Of a DNA stretch of 64,000 bases, positions 9,101 through 16,748 are shown piece after piece. Numbering within the stretch: position 1 is the stretch's first letter; every line of letters begins with the position of its first letter. The position numbers were made by a program, and so were the translations under genes. The stretch is taken from the NCBI RefSeq assembly GCF_001424875.1, contig NZ_LMCT01000001.1:486886-550885 (forward strand). The letters are read 5' to 3'. The stretch is from Kitasatospora sp. Root107 (GTDB lineage Bacteria > Actinomycetota > Actinomycetes > Streptomycetales > Streptomycetaceae). A model generated the notes under the pieces. It made no database searches, was not told the origin of the DNA, and saw nothing but the letters and a program-made list of their open reading frames with translations.

Positions 9101-9857
9101 CGGCGAAATCCGGGTGATTGACGTCGATGCCGGTGTCGAGCAGCGCGACCTTGACGCCCTTGCCGGTGTACCCGGCCGCCCAGGCCTCGGGCGCGCCGAT
9201 CAGCGGCACACTCTCCTTCAGGTCGGCCTTCACCCGACCGTCGAGCCACAGCTTCGCGACCCCCGCGCCCAACGTCGCGCTGCCCTGCGGCGCGACGTTG
9301 GTCCAGAAGGTGCGGGCCTGCCGCTTCTCGGTGCTGAGCGCGGCACCGCGGATGCTCTTGAGGTCGCGGGTCAGTTTGCTGCCAGGGAGGGCCGTCGGCG
9401 GGGCAGCCGAGCGGGACTGCGGCTGGGCGTACGTCGCGATCAGCGGCACCTCGGCCGACTTCGCGTCGTCGTAGCCCATCTCGATCAGGTCGGTGACGTT
9501 GAACAGCCGCCGGTCCAGCTTGTCCGTGCCCAGCAGCGGCACCACCTCGTCCGGGATGACGAACAGGTCACCCTTGACCTCCTGGATCTTTACGCCGCCG
9601 ACGGCGCTGTCCGGCCGGTCGACGTCGGCGCTCTGCTTGCCGTCGGCCATCGTGGTGACCGTGACGACGTCGCCGGTGACCAGGGTGACCTTGTGGGTCG
9701 CCGAGGGCTTGGCGGGAGCGGTGGGCTTGCTCGGAGCGGCTTGTGCGGGCGTTTGCGGAACTGCGAGTCCCGACGCCAGCAGCGGCACCACGGTGGCGGC
9801 CGAGATCAGCTGCCAGCGCCTGCGGCGGAAGGCGGAAGATAGTGAAGGGGAGAACAT
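6123..9857 (-). CDS. Secreted S8 (subtilisin-like) serine protease, multidomain
   Basis: The protein is 1244 residues. It has a signal peptide (about 1-40, with RRRR, a hydrophobic core and AQA) and a propeptide region to about 215. The S8 catalytic domain carries Asp in DTGID (241), His in NGHGTHVAS (273), the oxyanion Asn in AAGNAGP (371) and Ser in GTSMATPH (447). After the catalytic domain come beta-sandwich-like stretches, a probable PA-like insert near 720-800 (PVATVHRDAG) and further beta-rich domains. There is no wall anchor or membrane helix at the C-terminus, so it should be released outside the cell. It is encoded inside the segment bounded by the 83-bp repeats. Confidence 0.93.
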   Translation of the reverse strand: MFSPSLSSAFRRRRWQLISAATVVPLLASGLAVPQTPAQAAPSKPTAPAKPSATHKVTLVTGDVVTVTTMADGKQSADVDRPDSAVGGVKIQEVKGDLFVIPDEVVPLLGTDKLDRRLFNVTDLIEMGYDDAKSAEVPLIATYAQPQSRSAAPPTALPGSKLTRDLKSIRGAALSTEKRQARTFWTNVAPQGSATLGAGVAKLWLDGRVKADLKESVPLIGAPEAWAAGYTGKGVKVALLDTGIDVNHPDFAGLIDGTVSFVPGEAVTDVNGHGTHVASTIVGSGAASGGDNKGVAPGADLFVGKVLGGAEGYGQDSWVMAGMQWAAESGADVVNMSLGDSYPTDGSDPMSQTVDALSAQYGTLFVIAAGNAGPESISAPGAAASALTVAATDKQDQLASFSSTGPLAYSGGMKPDIAAPGVDITAARSQEMTDGGQGLYRTISGTSMATPHVVGAAAILAQQHPDWTGALLKEHLMSTAKGLDGGYSPYEVGTGRLDVAAAVRTTVRGTGSLFFGDYTWPHEPGDVAVTKDLTFTNSGSSDITLNLTLTNDDGSFTLGATTVTVPAGTAAAVPVTGDPRNASAGRHVGYVIAADAATGKPVTRTSVALLKEEERYDLNIKLVGRDGKPAAGQVTINLAGDFWPWSVYVDGSTTMRMAPGLYTVAAYLDVAGEQADHSGLAVLVDPETVIKDGTADVVLDASKARLLQTEAPQRTEDRQRKVDFNVHYKGLDPFMDYRSAYVLPPSYDDIYVAPTEPMTQGEFMLITRWRKGEPPLSLSTPGDRRRFETLVQAGSALGTATDTLNAVYAGNGAAAEYEKAKAKGKVVVIERSDEVSPQERTEAAVAAGAKALIVVNDAVGALMEYVGESTIPVATVHRDAGKSLIAMAKAGNLMLNAKQTEYTPFVYDLTRDYPGRVPDRALVYKPTEGDLARIDARYYSATHGGLAEGYRSDFTLSPSFNFPELEWHPGTRTEWVTPGQVWREFHAQGVDGNSPWVMVSGDNTYAKGSATRLDWFAPAIRPGQGESFGVYNSRWQNYMTWNVQAWASASDNMRLGGFLQWGETPTHLQVFQGDTLIHDNPNSTDMQWIEVPAGNLPYRAVLDAERPGEVFRLSTRTHTEWTFMSDTVDSDFFERFSVLNLDYKLESDLHGDVKANTTQEIALKPVSMDSGTVPGNVTTVKLDVSYDDGATWQEVTLAKGADGYWTGSFRTAKKPGGFISLRASAGTDSGFSVKNQIIRAYGLR

Positions 9858-10346
9858 GCGATGGGTCTATCGGCCAGTAACGCCGACGTGAATGCCTGAT
9901 GAAGGCAAGTCCTTGCCATGGCACGGACTTGTCAGCCTTGAACCTCGCAAATCCGGGCAAGTCACGCTTTCGTACGTGGGTATATGAGTCAGCGGTTGCA
10001 GCGAGAAGCCCTTGGCAACCGCTCGCCGCCCAGTGACGGACTTGACTCCACCAGGCCCCGTCTGGAGCGTGATCAATGCTGTCGGTTCGGGGCAGGTGTG
10101 GCCTCCGGGCTGATCGAACGCCGGAGTGGCGCGACGTCCACAGACCGATTCGGGCGCACAACGAGGGCCTCACCGCGATGTCGCTCACTGCCAACGGGCT
10201 TCCCCCGCCCGTCGACTGACGAACGGTTCGCTCGCACCCCGAAGAGCCCAACCCCGGACCACCCCCGAACCACCGCCGCAGAACCCTGGAGCACACTCGC
10301 GAAGGCCCGCCGAGATCGCACAGCACCTCGCACAAGCCCTTGGAAA
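9858..10346. other. Intergenic region upstream of the protease gene
   Basis: No gene can be supported in these 489 bp. The protease promoter should lie at the left end. On the plus strand near 10100-10219 a frame ends ANGLPPPVD then stop with protein-like composition, but it has no start and no family I recognise; it might be the tail of a lost gene. Confidence 0.4.
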
Positions 10347-10350
10347 GCAG

Positions 10351-10385
10351 AAATCCCGCCCGATCACAAGGATCGGACGGGATTT
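10351..10385 (-). terminator. First terminator hairpin downstream of tRNA-Ala
   Basis: A 15-bp stem (one G-T pair) with arms starting AAATCCCG and ending CGGGATTT encloses a 5-nt loop; the transcript side ends in GGGATTT. It is a typical tRNA terminator. Confidence 0.7.
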
Positions 10386-10388
10386 CGT

Positions 10389-10419
10389 GACCACTCACGA
10401 GTCAGACTCGTGAGTGGTC
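10389..10419 (-). terminator. Second hairpin directly downstream of tRNA-Ala
   Basis: A perfect 14-bp inverted repeat, GACCACTCACGAGT and its complement, around CAG, lies between the tRNA and the first terminator. It may be a processing or termination signal. Confidence 0.6.
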
Positions 10420-10421
10420 GG

Positions 10422-10500
<79 letters not shown>

Positions 10501-10556
10501 AACGAGAAGAAACTCTAGCACCTCTTCGCGGGAGCTCGTGACCAGCCCTCACCTGG

Positions 10557-11594
10557 CTACTCGTTGGCGGCGCGGGGTCGGGAGGGGCAGTCCGCGTCGG
10601 TGCCGGGGGTGGGTTCGGCGTACTGGTCGAAGAGCGGGGTGTTGCGTGCCTCGGTGGTGCGGCCGGCGTCCCAGGTGGACCGGGGGTCGAGGCCGCGGGT
10701 GGAGCGGGGGGCCACCGGGGCGGTGACGTAGGTGGGGAGGGGAACCGGGACGGGCTCCCAGGAGTCGGGGCCGGCGGCGGCGCGTTCGCGCATGCCGTCG
10801 ACCCACTCCTCGTGGTCGGTCGCCTCGACCAGGGCGGAGTCGGTGGTGGCCAGCCGCAGATGCGGCCGCCCGTCGGCGGGGGCGGGTGCCGGGGCCGAGG
10901 CCGGGGCCGGGGCGGCGGCAGGCGTCCGGGCGGGCTGCTGACGCTCCGTCGGACGGGACCGCTCGGCCTGCCGGGGTCGGTCGGCCGGGCGGGCTGCGGC
11001 GGCCCGGGTGCGTTCGCGGTCGCGCAGCCTCTCGGCGTCCCGGGCGGCCCGGGTGCGGTCGATCTTGACCTCGTACCGCTGCCGCTCCAGTCGGCGCAGG
11101 TGGCCGATGTAGAGGGTGAGCAGCAGGCCGGGCACGGCGGGTACCCAGAGGAAGGCGACGCCGAACACGGCCGCGACCACCGCACCGGCGGCGAAGGCCA
11201 GGAAGAGCGTGGTGACCATCCGGCGCCGCCGGGCCAGCAGCCGGGCCCGGCGCTCGACCGAGCCACGCGAAGCCGCGGCCAAAGCCGAAGCAGCCGCCTC
11301 GGAAGCCGCAGCCGGAGCAGCCGGCTCGGAGGGCGAGGTGGCCGGAGCCACGGCTCGGGGATCGGCGTCCGCCACCGGGGCGGGGTCCGATTCAGGACTG
11401 GTCTCGTCGTCGCCAAGTACCCGGGTCGCCCGCCGCTCCATGGCCGACCGTCCGGCCAGCAGGCGGATCGCGGTACTGAAGCGTTCCGTCGGACGCGCCT
11501 CGTTGAGCTCGTCCTGCCTGCGGAGCCACATCGGCACCAGATAGGCAGCCCAGGCCCCTACGATGACCGCGTAGATAAGGCCGCTACTGCGCAT
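10557..11594 (-). CDS. sepX: SepX/GlpR-type membrane protein of cell division
   Basis: The protein is 345 residues. It begins MRSSGLIYAVIVGAWAAYL, an N-terminal membrane segment followed by VPMWLRRQDE, the hallmark of this actinobacterial family. Two more membrane helices lie at about 127-165 (TTLFLAFAAGAVVAAVF and VPAVPGLLLTLYIGHL). Long Ala/Pro/Arg-rich linkers follow and the C-terminus is acidic. From the literature, Streptomyces SepX supports FtsZ-ring and septum formation, and the corynebacterial homologue GlpR is the membrane receptor for the MoeA-like protein Glp. The nearby galU, moeA/glp and rimJ-like genes support the assignment. The start appears leaderless. Confidence 0.8.
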   Translation of the reverse strand: MRSSGLIYAVIVGAWAAYLVPMWLRRQDELNEARPTERFSTAIRLLAGRSAMERRATRVLGDDETSPESDPAPVADADPRAVAPATSPSEPAAPAAASEAAASALAAASRGSVERRARLLARRRRMVTTLFLAFAAGAVVAAVFGVAFLWVPAVPGLLLTLYIGHLRRLERQRYEVKIDRTRAARDAERLRDRERTRAAAARPADRPRQAERSRPTERQQPARTPAAAPAPASAPAPAPADGRPHLRLATTDSALVEATDHEEWVDGMRERAAAGPDSWEPVPVPLPTYVTAPVAPRSTRGLDPRSTWDAGRTTEARNTPLFDQYAEPTPGTDADCPSRPRAANE

Positions 11595-11601
11595 GTTTCA
11601 C

Positions 11602-11607
11602 ACGGTA
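11602..11607 (-). promoter_or_regulatory. Probable -10 box of sepX (leaderless)
   Basis: On the minus strand TACCGT ends 7 nt before the ATG at 11594. There is no ribosome binding site, so the transcript probably begins at the start codon. sepX can therefore be expressed separately from the upstream genes. Confidence 0.45.
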
Positions 11608-11744
11608 CGGGCGCGGGGGAAGGCCCGGCAGCAATTTGGCGCGGCGTGTCGTGTGATCAAGCTGATTCTCCGACTATTTTGCCGGTATTTGTGACCACTC
11701 GGCCGGGCGACGATGCCATATCGATATCTATTTCGAACACTTAT

Positions 11745-12371
11745 TCAATTATCGCGCCGGTCCTGGCTTCTGATCGACCGCCAGCGGTTCAGCATGCCCT
11801 CCGGCACCTCCTCGGTGGTCAGCGCGTACACCAGGTGGTCCCGCCAGTCGCCGTCGATGTGCAGATAGCGTGGCCGCATTCCCTCCTCGCGGAAGCCGAG
11901 CTTTTCGGCCACCCGGCGGCTCGGCCAGTTCTCCGGCCGAATGCAGACCTCGATCCGGTGCAGGCCGAGAGTGCCGAAGCAGTGGTCGACGGCCAGCGCG
12001 ACGGCGGTCGGCATGATGCCGCGACCGGCCACCGACTCGTCCACCCAGTAGCCGATGTTGGCCGAACACATCGAGCCCCAGGTCATCCCACCGACCGTCA
12101 GCTGCCCGACCAGTCGGCCGCGGTGCAGCACCACGAAGGGCACCATCCGGCCCGCCGCCGCCTCGTGCCGCAGGTAGCGGGCCATCTGCCGGAAGGTCGG
12201 CCGGGGCACCCCGGCCCGGCCGGGACCGGCGGGCGGGACGGTGGCCTCCCAGCGGCGCAGCCAGTCCCGGTTGCGCTGGCTGACCTCCTGCCAGGACCGC
12301 TGGTCGCGGACCCGGATCGGACGCAGCGCGACGTCCCCCTCCAGGAGTTCGACCTGCCAGGAGGCGTTCAG
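11745..12371 (-). CDS. rimJ: RimJ-like GNAT N-acetyltransferase, CTG start
   Basis: The protein is 208 residues when started at CTG 12371. The GNAT core is clear: IGYWVDESVAGRGIMPTAVA with the acetyl-CoA loop (V-A-G-R-G-I), then HRIEVCIRPENWPSRRVAEKLGF. The N-terminal WQVELLEGDVALRPIRVRD is typical of the family but lies upstream of every ATG and GTG in frame; the first GTG (12209) would delete 54 residues. GGGGAG lies 6 nt before the CTG, and the CTG overlaps the mog stop as CTGA. Homologues acetylate protein N-termini or ribosomal protein; the gene belongs to the galU-glp-rimJ-glpR neighbourhood known in corynebacteria. Confidence 0.8.
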   Translation of the reverse strand: MNASWQVELLEGDVALRPIRVRDQRSWQEVSQRNRDWLRRWEATVPPAGPGRAGVPRPTFRQMARYLRHEAAAGRMVPFVVLHRGRLVGQLTVGGMTWGSMCSANIGYWVDESVAGRGIMPTAVALAVDHCFGTLGLHRIEVCIRPENWPSRRVAEKLGFREEGMRPRYLHIDGDWRDHLVYALTTEEVPEGMLNRWRSIRSQDRRDN

Positions 12372-12883
12372 GGCGCGCTCCCCTCATCGGAGCCGGAGCC
12401 GGTGGCAACAGGACGGGGGTGGTCGCCACCACCGAGCTGGTCCACGGCGTGCGGGAGCAGCGGTGCCAGCACGGCCAGGCCGTCCTTCACGCCTCCGGTG
12501 GAGCCCGGCAGGTTGACGATCAGGGTGCGTCCGGCCAGGCCGGCCAGGCCCCTGGACAGTGCCGAGGTGGGCACCTTCTCCCGGCCGTAGGCCCGGATCG
12601 CCTCGGCGATGCCGGGGATCTGACGGTCGATCACCCGGGCGGTCATCTCCGGGGTGAGGTCCATCGGCGAGATGCCGGTACCGCCGGTGGTCACCACCGC
12701 GTCGTACCCGGCGGCCACGGCGGCCCGCAGTGCGGCCTCCACCGGCTCGCCGTCCGGGACCACCTGCGGCCCGTCCACGGCGAAGCCCATCGCCCGCAGG
12801 CCCTCGGCGACCAGCGGGCCGCCCCTGTCCTCGTACACCCCGGCCGAGGCCCGGTTGGAGACGGTGACGGCGAGCGCCCTCAC
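12368..12883 (-). CDS. mog: Mog/MoaB-family molybdopterin biosynthesis protein
   Basis: The protein is 171 residues with a MoCF-binding fold. The substrate loop is VVTTGGTGISPMDLTPE (about 62-78), and there is a second conserved stretch, VNLPGSTGGVKDGL. Family members adenylate molybdopterin before metal insertion. The GTG start overlaps the moaC stop by 4 bp (GTGA), which indicates translational coupling. It lies between moaC and the rimJ-like gene in one tight array. Confidence 0.9.
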   Translation of the reverse strand: MRALAVTVSNRASAGVYEDRGGPLVAEGLRAMGFAVDGPQVVPDGEPVEAALRAAVAAGYDAVVTTGGTGISPMDLTPEMTARVIDRQIPGIAEAIRAYGREKVPTSALSRGLAGLAGRTLIVNLPGSTGGVKDGLAVLAPLLPHAVDQLGGGDHPRPVATGSGSDEGSAP

Positions 12884-13377
12884 TCCGACACCGCCGAGCC
12901 GGAGGCCGTCCAGTCGCCGCTCTTGCCGCCGGTCTTGCTGAGCACCCGGACGTGCTCGATGGTGGCGCCCTTGTCGACCGCCTTGACCATGTCGATCACG
13001 GTCAGCCCGGCCACCGCGACGGCGGTCAGGGCCTCCATCTCGACGCCGGTCCGGTCGGCGGTCCGCACGGTGGCGGTGATCTCGACGGCGTCGTCGGCCA
13101 CGGTGAGCTCGACGGTGACGCCGGAGATCGCGATCGGGTGGCAGAGCGGGATCAGCTCAGGGGTCTTCTTGGCACCCATGATCCCGGCGATCCGGGCCAC
13201 CGCGAGGGCGTCGCCCTTGGGGACGCCCTCGCCACGCAGCAGCTCGATCACCCGGGCGGCCACCCGGACCCGTCCGGCGGCGACGGCCGTCCGGACGGTG
13301 GTGGCCTTCTCGGAGACGTCGACCATCCGGGCGGCGCCGGTCTCGTCGACGTGGGTGAGGCGCGGTGTTTCGGACAA
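12880..13377 (-). CDS. moaC: Cyclic pyranopterin monophosphate synthase MoaC
   Basis: The protein is 165 residues, the normal family length of about 160. The MoaC motifs are present: ARMVDVSEK near the start, KGDALAVARIAGIMGAKKT, LIPLCHPI and EMEALTAV, plus DMVKAVDKG. It converts the MoaA product to cyclic pyranopterin monophosphate. I start at TTG 13377 because the conserved protein begins LSETPRLTHVDE and GTGGAG stands 5 nt upstream; the frame stays open to 13422 only with non-conserved residues. Confidence 0.9.
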   Translation of the reverse strand: MSETPRLTHVDETGAARMVDVSEKATTVRTAVAAGRVRVAARVIELLRGEGVPKGDALAVARIAGIMGAKKTPELIPLCHPIAISGVTVELTVADDAVEITATVRTADRTGVEMEALTAVAVAGLTVIDMVKAVDKGATIEHVRVLSKTGGKSGDWTASGSAVSE

Positions 13378-13433
13378 GGGGACTCCACGGTGGCACGGGT
13401 CAAGTACCGCGCTACCGTACAACCCCGCCCCGG

Positions 13434-14741
13434 TCAGCCCGTGAGAAGGACCACATCAACGGTGCGTCCCGCCGCCACCGAGGTCTCGTCCTCGGGCACG
13501 GCGATCAGACAGTTGGCCCGGGCCAGCGCGCCGACCAGGTGCGAACCCTCGCCGCCGACCGGCGCCACCTCGCCGTCCTCGGGCGAGTACCAGCCGCGCA
13601 GGAACTGCCGCCGACCGGCCGGGGAGCGCAGGTCGGCGGTGCAGACCGCGCGGACCACCGGCCGGTGGATGTCGGGCGCGCCCATCATGGTGCGGATCAC
13701 CGGGCGGACGAACAGCTCGAAGGAGATGTACGAGCTGACCGGGTTGCCCGGCAGGGCGAGCAGCGGGGTGCCCTGGATCCGGCCGAAGCCCTGCGGCTTG
13801 CCGGGCTGCATCCGCAGCCGCCGGAAGTCCATCTCGCCGTACTCGGCGAAGACCTCCTTGACCACGTCGTACGCGCCGACGCTCACCCCGCCGCTGGTGA
13901 CGATCAGGTCGGCCCGGCCGAGCTGGTCCTCCAGGACGGCCCGGAGAACGGACGCGTCGTCAGGAACGCCGCCGACCCGGTACGCGATCGCCCCGGCGTC
14001 CTGGGCGGCGGCGGTCAGCGTGAAGCTGTTGGAGTCGGAGATCTGGCCGGGGCCCACCGGGTCACCGGGCTGGACGAGTTCGCTGCCGGTGGAGAGCACC
14101 ACCACGCGCGGGCGGGGGCGGACCCGGACGGTGCCGCGGCCGATCGCGGCCAGCAGGCCGAGCTGGGTGGGGCCGAGCAGGGCGCCCGCCTCCAGCACCC
14201 GCTCCCCTGCCGACAGGTCGCTGCCCCGGCGGCGGATGTGCGCGCCCTCGGTGACCGGGCGGAGCACCCGGACCTCGTCCGAACGGTCCGCGGGCGCGGC
14301 GGTCATCGCGTCGGCGGCCCGGCCGGTGCCGCTGCCGCCGTCGGTCCACTCGACCGGGGCGACCGCCTCCGCGCCGGGCGGCACGGGCGCGCCGGTCATG
14401 ATCCGGGCGGTCTGGCCGGGGCCGACCTTGGGGAGTTCACCCGCACCGGCCGCAATCTCGCCGACCACGGTGAGCACCGAGGGGTACTGCTCGGTGGCCC
14501 CTGCGGTGTCGGTGGTGCGGACCGCGTAGCCGTCCATCGAGCTGTTGTCGAAGGGCGGCAGGTCGACCTCCGAGGAGACGTCCTCGGCCAGCCGGCAGCC
14601 CTGGGCGTCGAGCAGCTGGAGCTCGATCGGCGGGAGCGGGACGACATCTGACAGTACGTCCGCCAGATGCTCGTCCACGCTCCACATGCGCGGCGGCGCC
14701 GGGGTCTCTTCGCAGCAGGAATCCGAAGTCGTCCCGGTCAT
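13434..14741 (-). CDS. moeA: MoeA/gephyrin-like protein (Glp candidate)
   Basis: The protein is 435 residues. It has an N-terminal MoeA domain (WSVDEHLADVL, LPPFDNSSMDGYAV at about 61-74), a middle MoCF-type domain (VVVLSTGSELV, DSNSFTL, VTSGGVSVG) and a C-terminal domain with PGKPQGFG and LPGNPVSS. MoeA inserts molybdate into adenylated molybdopterin. In corynebacteria the copy lying between galU and rimJ-glpR is the gephyrin-like protein Glp, which binds FtsZ and the membrane receptor GlpR. The same neighbours occur here, so a cell-division role is likely, alone or beside Moco synthesis. It starts 20 bp after galU. Confidence 0.9.
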   Translation of the reverse strand: MTGTTSDSCCEETPAPPRMWSVDEHLADVLSDVVPLPPIELQLLDAQGCRLAEDVSSEVDLPPFDNSSMDGYAVRTTDTAGATEQYPSVLTVVGEIAAGAGELPKVGPGQTARIMTGAPVPPGAEAVAPVEWTDGGSGTGRAADAMTAAPADRSDEVRVLRPVTEGAHIRRRGSDLSAGERVLEAGALLGPTQLGLLAAIGRGTVRVRPRPRVVVLSTGSELVQPGDPVGPGQISDSNSFTLTAAAQDAGAIAYRVGGVPDDASVLRAVLEDQLGRADLIVTSGGVSVGAYDVVKEVFAEYGEMDFRRLRMQPGKPQGFGRIQGTPLLALPGNPVSSYISFELFVRPVIRTMMGAPDIHRPVVRAVCTADLRSPAGRRQFLRGWYSPEDGEVAPVGGEGSHLVGALARANCLIAVPEDETSVAAGRTVDVVLLTG

Positions 14742-14761
14742 CGCTCACACTCGCCTTCTGG

Positions 14762-15682
14762 TCAGCCCTGCATCTCCGTGGCGACGAACTCCTTGAGCCA
14801 GGACCGGAACTCCGGGCCGAGGTCATCACGTTCGCACGCCAGACGGACGATAGCGCGAAGGTAGTCCGCGCGGTCGCCGGTGTCGTACCGGCGGCCCTTG
14901 AAGAGCACCCCGTGCACCGGGCCGCCGCCGGTCTCGTCGCGGGTCGCCAACTCGCGCAGCGCGTCGGTCAGCTGGATCTCGCCGCCCCGGCCGGGCTCGG
15001 TCTCGCGCAGCACGTCGAAGACGGCCGGGTCGAGGACGTAGCGGCCGATCACCGCGTAGTTCGACGGGGCGTCGGCCGTGTCGGGCTTCTCCACCAGGTC
15101 CGTGATCCGGAAGACGTCCTCGCCGAAGCCGTTGGGCTTGACCGCGGCGCAGCCGTACAGGTGGATCTGCTCCGGCTCGACCTCCATCAGCGCCACCACC
15201 GAGCCGCCGAGCTCCTGCTGGACCTCGATCATCCGGGACAGCAGCGGGTCGCGCGGGTCGATCAGGTCGTCACCGAGCAGGACCGCGAACGGCTGGCCCG
15301 CCACGTGCTGCTCGGCAACCGAGACCGCGTGGCCGAGGCCCTTCGGGTCGCCCTGACGGACGTAGTGCATGTTGGCCAGCTGCACCGACTCCTGGACCCG
15401 GCGGAGCTTGTCCTTGTCACCCTTACGAGCGAGCAGCTCCTCGAGCTCGTAGGCCCGGTCGAAGTGGTCCTCGAGAGCGCGCTTGTTGCGGCCCGTGACC
15501 ATCAGTATGTCGGAGAGGCCGGCTGCGGCGGCCTCCTCGACGACGTACTGGATCGCGGGCTTGTCGACGACCGGCAGCATCTCCTTCGGGGTGGCCTTGG
15601 TCGCGGGGAGGAACCGGGTCCCCAGCCCGGCGGCAGGCACCACGGCCTTGGTGACAGGGAGGCGGGTGTTCGTCGTCGTCAT
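14762..15682 (-). CDS. galU: UTP-glucose-1-phosphate uridylyltransferase GalU
   Basis: The protein is 306 residues, family length. The nucleotidyltransferase signature AAGLGTRFLPATKATPKEML is at 17-36, with VDKPAIQYVVEE, the catalytic region LLGDDLID, and VEKP and GGEIQLTDAL motifs. It makes UDP-glucose for cell-wall and storage sugars. It is the first gene of the array that runs on to moeA/glp, moaC, mog, rimJ and sepX. A TAAGGT box 7 nt upstream of the ATG suggests a leaderless transcript. Confidence 0.95.
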   Translation of the reverse strand: MTTTNTRLPVTKAVVPAAGLGTRFLPATKATPKEMLPVVDKPAIQYVVEEAAAAGLSDILMVTGRNKRALEDHFDRAYELEELLARKGDKDKLRRVQESVQLANMHYVRQGDPKGLGHAVSVAEQHVAGQPFAVLLGDDLIDPRDPLLSRMIEVQQELGGSVVALMEVEPEQIHLYGCAAVKPNGFGEDVFRITDLVEKPDTADAPSNYAVIGRYVLDPAVFDVLRETEPGRGGEIQLTDALRELATRDETGGGPVHGVLFKGRRYDTGDRADYLRAIVRLACERDDLGPEFRSWLKEFVATEMQG

Positions 15683-15689
15683 GCGTCAG

Positions 15690-15695
15690 ACCTTA
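15690..15695 (-). promoter_or_regulatory. Probable -10 box of galU (leaderless)
   Basis: On the minus strand TAAGGT is followed by 7 nt and then the ATG at 15682. It would start the galU-moeA-moaC-mog-rimJ transcript. Confidence 0.45.
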
Positions 15696-15754
15696 CTAAG
15701 GCGGGGTTCCACCGGGCTGAGAGCAGGGTTAACCAGCGATGAACCAACGGCTGG

Positions 15755-16645
15755 TCAGGGGCCCGTGTCGTGTCCAGCAGCCACAGCGGCCGTCGAGTGG
15801 GCGGTGCCGGCGGAGGTGAGGGAGGCCTTCTCCGTACCGGGCGACAGATTACCGGTGATTTCGGCCGCCTCCGCCACGCCGTCCACCCCGATCAGCTCGG
15901 CAGCCTCCGCCACCCCGCCCAGCCCGGCCAGCTCGGCCGCCCCGCGCCAGCAGTCGCCGCCCCCGGCGCGCGCCACCCCGAGCGCGCGGTCGGCGGCGCG
16001 CAGCAGCAGCGCGGCGTGCGCCCCGTCCTCCGGGAGCACCGCGATCCCGACCGCCGCGGTCAGACCGTTCCGCCCCGACACCCGGCCCGGCTCCGCACCG
16101 GCCGGGGACCAGTCGAGCAACTGGTGCCTGCGGACCGTCCAGCAGAGCCGCTCGGCCACCTGCACCGCGCCGTCCAGGCCGGTGTCCGGCAGCACCACCA
16201 GGAACTCCTCGCCGCCGTACCGACCGAGGGTGTCCGAGCGGCGGATCTCCACGCTCAGCCGCTGCGCGAGGTCGCGCAGTATCGCGTTGCCCCGGGCCCG
16301 GCCGTGCTCGGCGACCACCGCCTCGAAGCCCGCGATCTCCACCATCAGCAGGGCCAACGGCCGTGGCACGGCACCCGGGTCGACTCGGCGGGCGCGCTCC
16401 ACCTCACGGTCCAGGGTGAGCTGGAGGTGCCGGTAGTTCCACACCCCGGTGAGCGGGTCGCAGGACGCGGTGCGCTGGAGCACGTCCCGCTCGGCGGTCA
16501 GCTCGTCGACCAGGAGCCGGAGCGCGGCCTCCCGACTCTCGGCGTCGGCGGCCCGTCGGCGCAGCCGAAGGCCCGTCAGGGCGACGGCGCCCAGCGCCGG
16601 GGCGCTGAGCACGGCCAGCGCCTGGACCAGGAACGGGGTGGACAT
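15755..16645 (-). CDS. Membrane-anchored GGDEF diguanylate cyclase
   Basis: The protein is 296 residues. It has one N-terminal membrane helix (about 5-27, LVQALAVLSAPALGAVALTG), a short coiled linker and a GGDEF domain at about 60-225. The active site reads GGEEF, and RRSD lies exactly five residues before it, a proper inhibitory I-site (RxxD). An active, product-inhibited cyclase making c-di-GMP is therefore likely; in Streptomyces c-di-GMP acts through BldD to hold back sporulation. A Glu/Ala-rich tail of about 60 residues follows. The start is the ATG at 16645, the first before the membrane segment. Confidence 0.88.
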   Translation of the reverse strand: MSTPFLVQALAVLSAPALGAVALTGLRLRRRAADAESREAALRLLVDELTAERDVLQRTASCDPLTGVWNYRHLQLTLDREVERARRVDPGAVPRPLALLMVEIAGFEAVVAEHGRARGNAILRDLAQRLSVEIRRSDTLGRYGGEEFLVVLPDTGLDGAVQVAERLCWTVRRHQLLDWSPAGAEPGRVSGRNGLTAAVGIAVLPEDGAHAALLLRAADRALGVARAGGGDCWRGAAELAGLGGVAEAAELIGVDGVAEAAEITGNLSPGTEKASLTSAGTAHSTAAVAAGHDTGP

Positions 16646-16748
16646 CCGGTGCCTTCCGCATGTCAGGCTCTGTGCACCGGGAAGCCGCCGCTCGCCGAGA
16701 GGGAGTGCGGGCGGGCCACCCGGCCGGAGCGGGACCAAGGAGTATCCA

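Noticed and set aside
6072..9842. Open frame of 1256 codons on the plus strand over the protease gene
   Set aside because: It is the antisense shadow of the S8 gene, caused by high GC at third positions. It shows no family motifs, while the minus frame has a full catalytic triad. The same holds for the long frames opposite the acylase (17361-20243) and opposite the FO synthase gene.
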